DNA from: Flavobacteriales bacterium
GTDB taxonomy: Bacteria; Bacteroidota; Bacteroidia; CAIKAF01
Direction: 5' to 3'
Length of the DNA: 64,000 nucleotides
Assembly (NCBI GenBank): GCA_018401695.1
Contig: JAGYKD010000003.1
Location: 310,001 to 374,000 of the forward strand
The position numbers and the translations under genes are program-made. Of this stretch, positions 29,173 to 37,747 are shown piece by piece. Every line of letters begins with the position of its first letter. Positions within the stretch are counted from its first letter, which is position 1. The notes below the pieces were generated by a model. That model was not told the DNA's origin and did no database searches. It was given only the letters and a program-made list of their open reading frames with translations.

Positions 29173-30528
29173 ATGGCGCAGGTAGAAATCAGGATGCCCA
29201 AACTTGGTGAAAGCGTAATGGAAGCCACCATTACTTCATGGTTAATTGAGGAAGGAGGGGTCATTGAAGCAGACGACGCTTTGGTAGAAATTGCTACCGA
29301 TAAAGTTGACTCGGAAGTGCCGGCACCTGAAAGCGGAAAATTAATAAAACGCTTGTTTAATGAGGGCGATACGGTTAAAATAGGGGATGTCTTTGCCATT
29401 CTTGAAACCGAAAGTCAAGGAGCTACAGGAGCAGATGCTGCCCATGCCGCACACAATGCTGAGTCTGCTGACCAGAAAGAGGAAACGTTTACACCTGCCG
29501 CCCAAGCTCCCACCGCTGCTGTTGTGGACAATGGAAAAGCACCTATTCCCAGCCGTAGCGATTCCGGTAGGTTTTACTCGCCCTTGGTGCGAACCATTGC
29601 CCAAACCGAAGGAATTTCTCTAAACGAACTGGAAGCCATTGATGGCACCGGATTGGAAGGCCGTCTAACCAAGGAAGACTTAATGGGCTATTTGGCGCAC
29701 AAAAGCTCTGCTCAAGTTGCGGCTCCTTCAGCTGCCGCTCCTCCGAGCGCTCCGAACCCAACTTCAAAACCAGCAGGCACCATACCTGAGGCCAAACTAC
29801 CTGCTGTAAGTGTTTCGGGTGAAGATGAAATTGTGGAAATGGACCGTATGCGCAAAATGATTGCCGCCAATATGGTCTTGTCTAAACATACTTCTGCCCA
29901 TGTAACCAGCTTTGTGGAAGCTGATGTTACCAATTTGGTGCGGTGGAGAGAGGCCAACAAAACCGCATTCCAACAAAAATATGGAGAGAAACTCACCTTC
30001 ACTCCCATGATTTTGGAAGCTGTAGTTCAAGCCATTAAAGAGTTTCCCGGTATCAACGCCTCGGTAGACGGAGACCGAATTATCTATAAAAAGCGAATCA
30101 ATGTTGGAATGGCTGCGGCTCTTCCTTCCGGCAACTTAATCGTACCCGTAATTAAGCAAGCCGATCAAATGAATTTGCTTGGCTTAGCCAAAGCGGTGAA
30201 TGACCTTTCTGCCCGTGCCCGAATTAATAAATTGAAGCCCGATGAAATTGCAGACGGTACGTACACCGTATCGAATGTGGGAACCTTTGGCAATGTCATG
30301 GGAACGCCTATTATTAGCCAGCCCCAAGTGGCTGTTCTTGCGGTGGGTGCTATCCGCAAAAAGCCTGCGGTGATTGAAACTCCTGAAGGAGATTTAATTG
30401 GTATCCGGCACATGATGTTCTTATCTCATTCTTACGACCATAGGGTCGTGGATGGTGCACTTGGTGGCAGTTTTGTGAAGCGTGTTGCCGACTTGCTCGA
30501 AGCCTTTGACCCCAATCGAATCATTTAA
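29173..30528 (+). CDS. Dihydrolipoamide acyltransferase (E2) of a 2-oxoacid dehydrogenase
   Basis: A 451-residue E2 core protein. Lipoyl domain at 1-77 with lipoylated Lys44 in EIATDKVDSE, an Ala/Pro linker, an E3-binding domain at about 125-165 (YSPLVRTIAQTEGISLNEL), a second linker, and the catalytic domain at about 215-451 with SYDHRVVDG. Motif details do not separate branched-chain from 2-oxoglutarate complexes; MPKLGESVMEATI is common in branched-chain E2 proteins. No E1 or E3 gene is adjacent. Confidence 0.93.
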   Translation: MAQVEIRMPKLGESVMEATITSWLIEEGGVIEADDALVEIATDKVDSEVPAPESGKLIKRLFNEGDTVKIGDVFAILETESQGATGADAAHAAHNAESADQKEETFTPAAQAPTAAVVDNGKAPIPSRSDSGRFYSPLVRTIAQTEGISLNELEAIDGTGLEGRLTKEDLMGYLAHKSSAQVAAPSAAAPPSAPNPTSKPAGTIPEAKLPAVSVSGEDEIVEMDRMRKMIAANMVLSKHTSAHVTSFVEADVTNLVRWREANKTAFQQKYGEKLTFTPMILEAVVQAIKEFPGINASVDGDRIIYKKRINVGMAAALPSGNLIVPVIKQADQMNLLGLAKAVNDLSARARINKLKPDEIADGTYTVSNVGTFGNVMGTPIISQPQVAVLAVGAIRKKPAVIETPEGDLIGIRHMMFLSHSYDHRVVDGALGGSFVKRVADLLEAFDPNRII

Positions 30529-30538
30529 CTCCATAATT

Positions 30539-31297
30539 TTGAGTCTTTTTTTAAACCGACCTATTGTTTTCTTTGATATTGAATCCACAGGACTTCATGT
30601 AACCAAAGACCGTATTGTAGAATTGGCTCTACTGAAGGTGTTTCCTGATTCAAGCCAAGAATCATTGAACTTTAGAATTAATCCGGGAATACCGATTGCA
30701 CCCGAAGCTACTGCAGTGCATGGCATTTCCAACGAGGATGTCGTTTTCGAACCTCGCTTCGAACAATTAGCCCCCAGAATTTTTGAATTTATCGAAGCTT
30801 GCGACCTGGGTGGCTTCAATGCGTTGCGTTTCGATATTCCAATGCTTATGGAAGAGTTCCTAAGGGTTGGAATGGACATTGGCATTGAATCAAGAGAAGT
30901 AATCGATGTTCAAGTGATTTTCCATAAAATGGAAGAGCGCACCTTGTCCGCCGCCTACCGCTTTTATTGCAACAAAAACCTAGAAGATGCACACAGCGCC
31001 AAGGCAGATACCCTGGCTACTTGGGAAGTCTTTAAAGCTCAAACCGAACGATACCCCTCTTTACCTAAATCCATAACCGAAATTGCCAAGTTTACAGGCA
31101 ACGATAAACGAGTAGACCTCGAAGGCCGATTGGTGAAAAACGACCAAGGTCAAGTTGTGTTTAATTTCGGTAAACACCGAGGCAAGTCAGTGGCAGAGGT
31201 GTTTGCCAAAGAATCAGGATATTACAATTGGATGATGGAAGGGGACTTCCCCGCATACACAAAAAAAATTATTACTCAAATCCGCATGGGCCAATAA
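30539..31297 (+). CDS. DEDD 3'-5' exonuclease with ExoX-like C-terminal domain
   Basis: A 252-residue nuclease of the DnaQ/ExoX type. Exo I motif FFDIESTG at 11-18, Exo II GFNALRFDIPML near 103, Exo III HSAKADTLAT near 163. Residues about 200-250 hold the FNFGKHRGKSV domain seen at the C terminus of ExoX-like proteins. The best start is a TTG at 30539, which gives the family's usual N terminus (SLFLNRPIVFFDIE). A GTG at 30482 would overlap the E2 gene by 47 bases. Role in repair or proofreading is not determined. Confidence 0.85.
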   Translation: MSLFLNRPIVFFDIESTGLHVTKDRIVELALLKVFPDSSQESLNFRINPGIPIAPEATAVHGISNEDVVFEPRFEQLAPRIFEFIEACDLGGFNALRFDIPMLMEEFLRVGMDIGIESREVIDVQVIFHKMEERTLSAAYRFYCNKNLEDAHSAKADTLATWEVFKAQTERYPSLPKSITEIAKFTGNDKRVDLEGRLVKNDQGQVVFNFGKHRGKSVAEVFAKESGYYNWMMEGDFPAYTKKIITQIRMGQ

Positions 31298-31362
31298 GCC
31301 CTATTAGGCGAATTAATTACCAATTCATTTGCTGAACAATTTCAAAATCTTGAATTAAATTC

Positions 31363-31370
31363 TATTTTTG
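31363..31370 (+). promoter_or_regulatory. OmpA-family gene promoter, -7 box TATTTTTG
   Basis: Exact TAnnTTTG match, 45 bases before the ATG at 31416. Confidence 0.55.
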
Positions 31371-31415
31371 CAGCACCAAGTTGGTTGAGCCCAAAGTAAA
31401 TGTAAGAGTGTTCCT

Positions 31416-33662
31416 ATGCGCTATCTTCTCCTATCTGTATGTTTTTGGATTGGATTTTTTTCCCTGTCCCAAGCCCAAAGCGTCACTTTTGACCCCATAA
31501 ATTTCCCCGGCAAAGAAGCGGAATTGGGTCAAGCTATTGATGCTTACGAAAAGGGTGACCGGTACTACGAAAGAGGCCCACACCATTTCGAAAAGGCGCT
31601 CGGCTTCTATAGGCAAGCCTACCAGTTTAATCCAGAAAATGGAAGATTGAATTTTCAAATTGCCTCCATCCATGAGGATATGTCCAGACCTGATTCCGCT
31701 GCCTTCTATATGGAACGTGCCATGGTCTTAGACCCTCAGTACAAGTCTTTTGGGGTGTATCTGCAAGCCGTTCAGCATCACCGAAACGGAGAATGGCAAG
31801 AAGCCATCGAAACCTACAAAGAGTATATTCGTTTGGCTTCCGTAAATTTGGAATTTATGGACGCCAGGCAGCGGCTTGACCTCGAATCTGACGTTGCTGT
31901 TATCAACCGCCGCATCATTCAATGCGAAAACGGTATGGTAATAACCAAGGATACGCTTCCTATAATGGTAACCAACTTGGGAGACCCCATCAACTCAACG
32001 TACCCCGATTATGCGGCTAGCGTAAATGCCGATGAAACCTACATGATTTTTACCTCTAGAAGAGAAGGCAACACCGGAGGTAAAAAGCCTAAAGAAGAAG
32101 TATTCGAATACGAAGACGTCTATTTCTCACAAAAATCCGAAGGCGGTTACTGGGTCCCCGCACAAAAATTGGATGGGGTTAATACCAACCGACACGATGG
32201 TTCGGTTTGGCTGTCATCAGATGCCAGCAAAATGATCATATACCGCTTTAAAAATAACGGCGATTTATATCTTTCGGAGCGAAGTGGCGGCGATTGGAGC
32301 AAGCCCGAACCCATGAAAATGCTAAACTCTAAGTATAGAGAAGCACATGCCTCCATGACTGCCGATGGCAATACTATTTATTTTACCTCCAATAACCCCG
32401 AACTTGGAACCCAAAGCCTCGATATCTACAAAGTGATGATCGATACCAATACCGGGGAGTGGACCAAGCCCCTGAATTTAGGCGGTATCATCAATACAGA
32501 ATACGACGAAGAGTGCGTTTTTATTAGCGAAGACGGAAAAACCCTCTATTTCTCTTCCGAAGGACACAACTCCATGGGTGGAAAGGACGTTTTTAAATCC
32601 GAATTGGACGAAGACGGCAAGTGGTCTAAACCGGTCAATATGGGATACCCCATGAACTCTCCCGCCGAAGATATCTTCGTATCTTTTATCCCAGGCTCCG
32701 ACAAGGTCTATATGGACTCCGACCGTATCAAGACCACCGGGGATAAGGACATCTTTCTCGTGGAATTGCTCGAAGGAAAAACCATTCCTTACTATTTCGT
32801 AGTTATGGACTCCGCCACAGGCGAAACCATACAGGCCTCTGTGCAAGTTGTAGGTAGCAAAGACCAAAAAGAATTCAAAATTTACGAACAACCCGATGGA
32901 CACATGGCTGTGCTGCCGGTATTTCAATCCTTTTACATCAAGGCTACTTCCCTTGGCTACAAAAGCTACATCGGTTCCATCTCAACACGTTACGAAACCG
33001 CTGACGTTACCGAGCTTCGCGATACGATTTACATGAACCTTGGCGAAGATGTGGTTACGCTTGCAGGTACCGTTTACGACGCCTTTACCCGTGAAAAAAT
33101 TACCGGAAAAATCGAAATCAGCTCCGAGGACCACTTTGCACAGCTCATTCGTGCCGATCAATCCGGTCGTTTTAAAACAGCCATTACCCCAGAGCAATTG
33201 TATACCATTAAGGTAAGTGCCGAAGGCTATGAGGCCGTAGTAGAAAAAGCAAAATTTGATGTGGATCCAGAAATCCCTGAGTACATCAAAGACTTTTACT
33301 TGGATAAACTCGATTTCGACAAGGACTACCGACTCAACAATATTTATTTTGACTTTGACCGTGCTACCTTACGTCCGGCCTCTATCAAAGAGTTGCGTAA
33401 CCTCAAATTCTTGCTTGAAAGGTATCCCGATGTACGGGTAGAACTCTCTGCGCACACCGATAATGTGGGATCCAGAGCATACAACCAAGTGCTCTCTCGC
33501 CGCCGTGCCGAGTCTGTTGTGGCTTGGTTGATTAAAAACGGTATTCCCAAGAAACGCTTGGTACCCAAGGGTTACTCTTTCGACAAGCCTGTGGCGCCTA
33601 ACGACTCTCCCGAGAATCGTCAGCTGAACCGTCGCGTAGAATTTAAATTCCTTCGCGACTAA
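31416..33662 (+). CDS. OmpA-family envelope protein with TPR, PD40 propeller and carboxypeptidase-like domains (PorE-like)
   Basis: A 748-residue exported protein, signal peptide 1-20. Domains in order: TPR repeats (about 30-150), PD40 beta-propeller blades (about 190-450; ISEDGKTLYFSSEG), a carboxypeptidase regulatory-like domain (about 550-610; VTLAGTVYDAFTREKITG), and an OmpA C-terminal peptidoglycan-binding domain (about 635-748; LSAHTDNVGSRAYN, SRRRAESV). This order matches PorE of the type IX secretion system, but many Bacteroidota proteins share it, so a PorE role is only suggested. No other secretion gene is adjacent. Confidence 0.9.
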   Translation: MRYLLLSVCFWIGFFSLSQAQSVTFDPINFPGKEAELGQAIDAYEKGDRYYERGPHHFEKALGFYRQAYQFNPENGRLNFQIASIHEDMSRPDSAAFYMERAMVLDPQYKSFGVYLQAVQHHRNGEWQEAIETYKEYIRLASVNLEFMDARQRLDLESDVAVINRRIIQCENGMVITKDTLPIMVTNLGDPINSTYPDYAASVNADETYMIFTSRREGNTGGKKPKEEVFEYEDVYFSQKSEGGYWVPAQKLDGVNTNRHDGSVWLSSDASKMIIYRFKNNGDLYLSERSGGDWSKPEPMKMLNSKYREAHASMTADGNTIYFTSNNPELGTQSLDIYKVMIDTNTGEWTKPLNLGGIINTEYDEECVFISEDGKTLYFSSEGHNSMGGKDVFKSELDEDGKWSKPVNMGYPMNSPAEDIFVSFIPGSDKVYMDSDRIKTTGDKDIFLVELLEGKTIPYYFVVMDSATGETIQASVQVVGSKDQKEFKIYEQPDGHMAVLPVFQSFYIKATSLGYKSYIGSISTRYETADVTELRDTIYMNLGEDVVTLAGTVYDAFTREKITGKIEISSEDHFAQLIRADQSGRFKTAITPEQLYTIKVSAEGYEAVVEKAKFDVDPEIPEYIKDFYLDKLDFDKDYRLNNIYFDFDRATLRPASIKELRNLKFLLERYPDVRVELSAHTDNVGSRAYNQVLSRRRAESVVAWLIKNGIPKKRLVPKGYSFDKPVAPNDSPENRQLNRRVEFKFLRD

Positions 33663-33682
33663 CAAGAAAAAGAAATGTGTAA

Positions 33683-33713
33683 AGAGGCGCTGATTCGGCG
33701 CCTCTTTTTTTTG
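33683..33713 (+). terminator. Terminator after the OmpA-family gene
   Basis: AGAGGCGC and GCGCCTCT pair around a short loop and are followed by eight T residues. Confidence 0.9.
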
Positions 33714-33910
33714 CCTTAAAGGATAACTTAGCTTTTAAGCAGATTCTTTAATACACCCCAATTTGCTAAGGGCTTTTGCTACACCCTTGTGAAGGTCAAT
33801 AGAACAGCCAATGAGCCATGCTTTCGGCATGCACGTTCGAACCCTTTGGTATGGATTTAGCAGCTTAAGCTTTTTGCAGATGAGCTACAAACAGAATCAG
33901 CAAGGGCCGC

Positions 33911-34648
33911 TTAGGCTTGTCGATTTCTTTTGAAATATCCGATTAAAATAGGAAACACAAAAACCGCAAGCGTTAATACCGAAACTGCGGTATCGGCATG
34001 CTCGGTTTCCAGCCAAGCCATAAACGGATTTTCCGGCCAAAAATGATGCCCGGTAGAAAGTAAGAGTTTAAGGCCAAGAATGCCAATAACTACAAAAGCC
34101 GCTGCCTCCAGCTGAGGAAATTTTTCCATGATGCGCACAAAGCCTTGAGCCACAAAGCGCATGGCCAATATGCCAATAAAAACCCCAATCCAAATCACGT
34201 ATAAATTGTCGGACAGACTTACCGCCGCAAACACGTTGTCCAGAGAAAAGGCCAGGTCCACAAGTTCTACAGATACCACTACCGCCCAAAAGGGACTAAG
34301 AAAGCGATGCAGCCAAGATTCCATTTTGTGCGAAGCATCGAGGGATTGGCGGTCTTCTTCTTGCTTTTTTTTAGGACTTAAAAACAAGTGATGCAGAAAC
34401 AAATACAGCAAATATGCACCGCCCAAAGGCTTTAGCCACCAAATTTGAATAAGAAAACTGGCAAATACCAAGGCCAAACCACGAAAAACATAAGCCCCAA
34501 TAATGCCGTAACGAAGCGCTTTACTACGTTGTTTTTCAGGTAAATCCATGACCATGGTGGCAATTACCGCTGCGTTGTCTATGGACAACAGACTCTCAAT
34601 CAAAATGAGGTTAAGGATTACCAACAGGTACTCTTGCATGAATTCCAT
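33911..34648 (-). CDS. TerC-family integral membrane protein
   Basis: A 245-residue protein with about seven membrane segments. TerC proteins are linked to metal-ion export during protein secretion and to tellurite resistance. The conserved acidic motifs are LLSIDNAAVIA near residue 20 and LAFSLDNVFAA near 140. The ATG at 34648 is chosen because a TACCTTTG box lies five bases upstream and a start at 34672 would precede it. Confidence 0.9.
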   Translation of the reverse strand: MEFMQEYLLVILNLILIESLLSIDNAAVIATMVMDLPEKQRSKALRYGIIGAYVFRGLALVFASFLIQIWWLKPLGGAYLLYLFLHHLFLSPKKKQEEDRQSLDASHKMESWLHRFLSPFWAVVVSVELVDLAFSLDNVFAAVSLSDNLYVIWIGVFIGILAMRFVAQGFVRIMEKFPQLEAAAFVVIGILGLKLLLSTGHHFWPENPFMAWLETEHADTAVSVLTLAVFVFPILIGYFKRNRQA

Positions 34649-34652
34649 GGCG

Positions 34653-34660
34653 CAAAGGTA
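34653..34660 (-). promoter_or_regulatory. terC promoter, -7 box TACCTTTG
   Basis: Exact TAnnTTTG match on the minus strand, ending four or five bases before the ATG, which implies a very short leader. Confidence 0.6.
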
Positions 34661-34683
34661 CGCTCTTTCCATGGTGTTTGGAT

Positions 34684-34835
34684 TAGGGCGCCATTTCCGG
34701 CCCTCCCTGCAAGCCCCGTCGCTAAAGGCTCATTCCTGCAAGGGTGTGCGGGGCGTTTGCTGCGCGCCACGCCCGCCCGCCCGCAGGAATGGCCATTAGC
34801 TTCCGGGGGCTTTCCGTACCGGTCCGGGGCGCGTG
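34684..34835 (+). repeat. Structured intergenic repeat, copy 5
   Basis: Arms CTAAAGGCTCATTCCTGC (34722-34739) and GCAGGAATGGCCATTAG (34783-34799). 5' block contains CCCTGCAAGCCCCG; apex GCGGGGCG; 3' block CCGGGGGCTTTCCGT. It faces copy 6 tail to tail. Confidence 0.75.
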
Positions 34836-34867
34836 ATTCTTTCAAAAATTTTGAAACGGAGCTTAAC

Positions 34868-35013
34868 CGCCCCGGCGCAGCCGAAAAACCCACAGCCCAA
34901 AAGCTTAGGGATGCAGGCAACGAGGATGCCCCCAATACTTTGGGGGCACCCGGAGTGCTTGCAGCCCTTGGCTTGTGGGCGAGGATTTGTAGGCGGAGAC
35001 GGATTAGGCGGCC
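34868..35013 (-). repeat. Structured intergenic repeat, copy 6
   Basis: On the minus strand it starts two bases after the EamA transporter stop. Arms near 34889-34905 and 34964-34979 pair (CCCACA...GGGC with GCC...TGTGGG). The apex holds a TGCCCCC/GGGGGCA hairpin followed by ATCCTCGTTG. The 5' block reads ATCCGTCTCCGCCTACAAATC, very close to copy 3. Confidence 0.75.
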
Positions 35014-35014
35014 C

Positions 35015-35914
35015 CTAAACCTGTTTTGTTTTCTTTTTGGCGCGTTGCTGCCAAAGGCTATAGCCAATTACCCCACCTATAATGAGTAAACTGCCCACAT
35101 AAAACCAAGGCGTAAGCTTTTCGTTTTCATTGAATATCCAGGCGGCCAGCAAATATCCGTACACCGGTTCCATGTTAATGGCCAGCACCAAAGTGTAGGC
35201 CGATAACTGTTCCAGCAATTTCATGGTAATCCAAAAGGCAAGGGCAGTGCATACGCTGCCCAATAAAAACAGCCATAAAAGATCGCTCCCCTGAGGAACT
35301 TTTGTAAAATGTTCGGGTTGGAGAATAGCTAAATAGATGGTGAGGCCTCCAAAGGCCCCCAGCATTTCATAAAAGGTCACGGCCAAGGGGCGCTTGGTGG
35401 CCGTGGCCAGCTTGCGGTTGAGTATGGTAAATAAGCCGGCTAGAAATGCCGAAATCAAGCCCAAGCCCATAGCGGCCTCATGACCGGGTTCTACGCCCAA
35501 AATAAACAGCAAGCCACCAATGACCACCAAACCGGTGATGGGTTCGGCCCAGCCTACTTTTTTACGAAAAAGCAAGGGTTCCAAAAAGGCCACCATAACC
35601 GTGGTGGACGACAGGCAAGCCAAAGTTATGGAGACGTTGGAGAGCTTAATGGTTTGGAAAAAAGTGGCCCAATGGGCGCCTACCACCAATCCGGTGCCAA
35701 GGGTGGCCCAAAGCATGCGCGGTGGCAGCATGGGTTTTCGGGTGGTGAAAATAAAAATGGGAAGCAGGCTAAGAGCGGCAATGCCAACGCGCCACCAAAC
35801 CAGTGACGGGCCGTTGAGGCTGATTAGTCCACCTAAAATTCCGGTAAACCCTAGAATGACCACGGTGAAATGGAGCAACAGCTGCTGCGACCATTCCTTA
35901 GGCAGGCTGGCCAA
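35015..35914 (-). CDS. EamA/DMT-family transporter
   Basis: A 299-residue protein with ten predicted membrane helices in two EamA halves; the second half contains the conserved AINMEPVYGYLLAAWIFNE. The family exports amino acids, nucleobases or other metabolites; the substrate cannot be assigned. It starts three bases before the small protein downstream of ccmC ends its region, but lies after it on the same strand, so it may be read from the ccm transcript. Confidence 0.92.
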   Translation of the reverse strand: MASLPKEWSQQLLLHFTVVILGFTGILGGLISLNGPSLVWWRVGIAALSLLPIFIFTTRKPMLPPRMLWATLGTGLVVGAHWATFFQTIKLSNVSITLACLSSTTVMVAFLEPLLFRKKVGWAEPITGLVVIGGLLFILGVEPGHEAAMGLGLISAFLAGLFTILNRKLATATKRPLAVTFYEMLGAFGGLTIYLAILQPEHFTKVPQGSDLLWLFLLGSVCTALAFWITMKLLEQLSAYTLVLAINMEPVYGYLLAAWIFNENEKLTPWFYVGSLLIIGGVIGYSLWQQRAKKKTKQV

Positions 35915-35917
35915 TGT

Positions 35918-36418
35918 TTAGGTTTTTGTTTGTGTTTTTTCCCACTTGCGCAGGCTTTGTTGCTGATACAACAACAAACCAATAAGGGTGAGAAACAAGA
36001 CAAAAACAACCGCAATAACCACCCCGATTTTTCCGTTGGCGCGCAGCCCGGTAGCCATTTCGATTTTGTCTGAAGAAACATGAATCGTCAATGTACCTTG
36101 TTGAGTAAGCACCCGGATTCGGTTCTCGTAAAATTCGTTGTCGGCGGTTTTAGTTTTGATTTCCAAGTGGGGTAGGCGGTCCCCTTCTACCACGTCTTGC
36201 GCCAAAATGACATGTCCTTGGTTGCTCATTTGATACCAAGTGCTGTCCCCTAAATCGACTTGAAACTCCAAAATTCCACGATTCAAGGCATTGAGATCGG
36301 CAAGGGTGTCACCGGCTTGGGCAAGAACGCTAGCGGATGCTTTTGTGCTGTCTTGGGCGGTAAGAGGTGCCTGAGAAAAGATTAGGCAGCAAAGGGCAAA
36401 AAACCGGAGGTAGGTCAT
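35918..36418 (-). CDS. Small exported protein with C-terminal membrane helix, in the ccm operon
   Basis: A 166-residue protein with signal peptide 1-21 (PLTAQ), a beta-rich periplasmic part and a membrane helix at about 131-152, then a short basic tail. Its ATG overlaps the ccmC stop (ATGA). By position it could take the role of CcmD, which also anchors in the membrane near CcmC, but CcmD is much shorter. It lacks the HxxxY heme motif of CcmE. No family recognised. Confidence 0.75.
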   Translation of the reverse strand: MTYLRFFALCCLIFSQAPLTAQDSTKASASVLAQAGDTLADLNALNRGILEFQVDLGDSTWYQMSNQGHVILAQDVVEGDRLPHLEIKTKTADNEFYENRIRVLTQQGTLTIHVSSDKIEMATGLRANGKIGVVIAVVFVLFLTLIGLLLYQQQSLRKWEKTQTKT

Positions 36419-37080
36419 GCTTTAGTTGTGTTTTTAAGGCGCTGAATGCGGAGGGAAAGTTCAAAAATCCACCAACCAATGAGGGTCCAGGCCAGAATGG
36501 CCGGATAAAAGACCAAGCGCATGTCGTTGGACAAATCGTATTTGCCAAAGCTAGGATTTCCACCTTTGCCCGGGTGTAAGGAGTCTACAGGCTGAAGTCT
36601 GGGTAAAACCAATACCAAAACCACCATGAGTACAAAGGCAAAAATGCCATAAACCGCAGAAATTTCGGCTTTTTTTCTAGGGTCGTTGATGGAATTTCTA
36701 AGCACAAAATAGGCCAAGTAGGCCAAAATGGTAACCGCTGCTCCATTGAGTTGGGGGTCTTTTATCCAAAGCTTTCCCCAAGTAAATTGGGCCCAAATCA
36801 TACCGGTAACAATGCCAATAAGCCCAAAAACAAGGGCTATTTGCGTTAAGAGCGCAGCCTTTAAGTCCCAATCCAAATCCTGTTTTCGAAGGTAGGTGAT
36901 GCCCGAAAAAACCGCCCCTCCAAGCAAGATAAACATAGAGAACCACATGGTAACATGCCAATACAAATTCCGGATGGTTTCATGCAAAATAACTTGCACA
37001 GACACCTCGCCTAAAAAGGCCAGGGGAATAACGCCGGCCATTATTAAGACGGCCATCCATTTCCAAAGGGGATGCATCAT
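36415..37080 (-). CDS. ccmC: Heme exporter / cytochrome c maturation protein CcmC
   Basis: A 221-residue six-helix membrane protein that presents heme for transfer to the chaperone CcmE. The tryptophan-rich heme-handling segment reads WAQFTWGKLWIKDPQL (about 98-113), flanked by conserved histidines (for example ILHETIRNLYWH). I use the ATG at 37080, one base after the ccmB stop; a longer frame from 37182 lies inside ccmB. The C-terminal extension with SLHPGKGGNPSF resembles Bacteroidota CcmC. Confidence 0.92.
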   Translation of the reverse strand: MMHPLWKWMAVLIMAGVIPLAFLGEVSVQVILHETIRNLYWHVTMWFSMFILLGGAVFSGITYLRKQDLDWDLKAALLTQIALVFGLIGIVTGMIWAQFTWGKLWIKDPQLNGAAVTILAYLAYFVLRNSINDPRKKAEISAVYGIFAFVLMVVLVLVLPRLQPVDSLHPGKGGNPSFGKYDLSNDMRLVFYPAILAWTLIGWWIFELSLRIQRLKNTTKA

Positions 37081-37081
37081 A

Positions 37082-37747
37082 TCAATCGGTCCAAAGGTAG
37101 GGAAATAATACGTAGCCAAGGGCCAAGGAGAGGCTGCACAAACCCACCAAAAGGCCGGCATGTCCAAGGGCCGGCCACACATGCCCGTCCCAAGCCAATA
37201 CGCTTCCTTTGGCCGATGCCATGAGCGATGGAACCAACAGCGGCAGCCCTAAAATGGCCGATAAACCCATTCCTTGACCGGATTTGGCAGCCATGGCCGC
37301 AATAAAGGTCATGAGGGCTGCTTGGGCTGCAGCTCCTGCAATTAGCACGGCCACAAAGGAGGGCCAATGGCCTTCGGGCAAGCCCATAAACACGGCAAAC
37401 AACAGAAGGCCTTGTAGCGCCAACACCATGTTCAATACCATTTGGTACAACATACGCGCCAGAATCAGGGTTCCCGGACGAATAAGCTGGTGAATAAGCA
37501 AATGTTTGCCCTGATTTTCGTTGGTAAAGGACCTGGAAGCGGCATTAATGGAGGAAAACAACATAATTATCCAAAAAAGAGCGGTCCAGGTATTGGGCTC
37601 TGAGAGGCTACCAAATACTTGATAGGCCACCAGCACAATGCAAAACATATACAGCAAAAAGCCCTGAAACGTGGTTCGGTTGCGCCGTTCCAGCTTCCAT
37701 TCCAGCAGCATCCACTCCCAAAGTATATTTTTTGAGGGTTGTTTCAT
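37082..37747 (-). CDS. ccmB: Heme ABC exporter permease CcmB
   Basis: A 221-residue protein with six membrane segments. FSSINAASRSFTNENQGKHL and the LLIHQLIRPGTLILAR region match CcmB, the permease of the CcmAB transporter used in cytochrome c biogenesis. The ATPase CcmA is not in this window. The start overlaps the upstream nuclease gene by four bases (ATGA). Confidence 0.92.
   Translation of the reverse strand: MKQPSKNILWEWMLLEWKLERRNRTTFQGFLLYMFCIVLVAYQVFGSLSEPNTWTALFWIIMLFSSINAASRSFTNENQGKHLLIHQLIRPGTLILARMLYQMVLNMVLALQGLLLFAVFMGLPEGHWPSFVAVLIAGAAAQAALMTFIAAMAAKSGQGMGLSAILGLPLLVPSLMASAKGSVLAWDGHVWPALGHAGLLVGLCSLSLALGYVLFPYLWTD

Noticed and set aside
30534-30541. TAATTTTG as a promoter for the exonuclease gene
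   Set aside because: It overlaps the most likely start codon (TTG at 30539), so it would make a message lacking the start. The gene is probably read through from the E2 gene.
35918-36418. CcmE as identity for the small ccm-operon protein
   Set aside because: No HxxxY heme-binding motif; the membrane helix is at the C terminus, not the N terminus.
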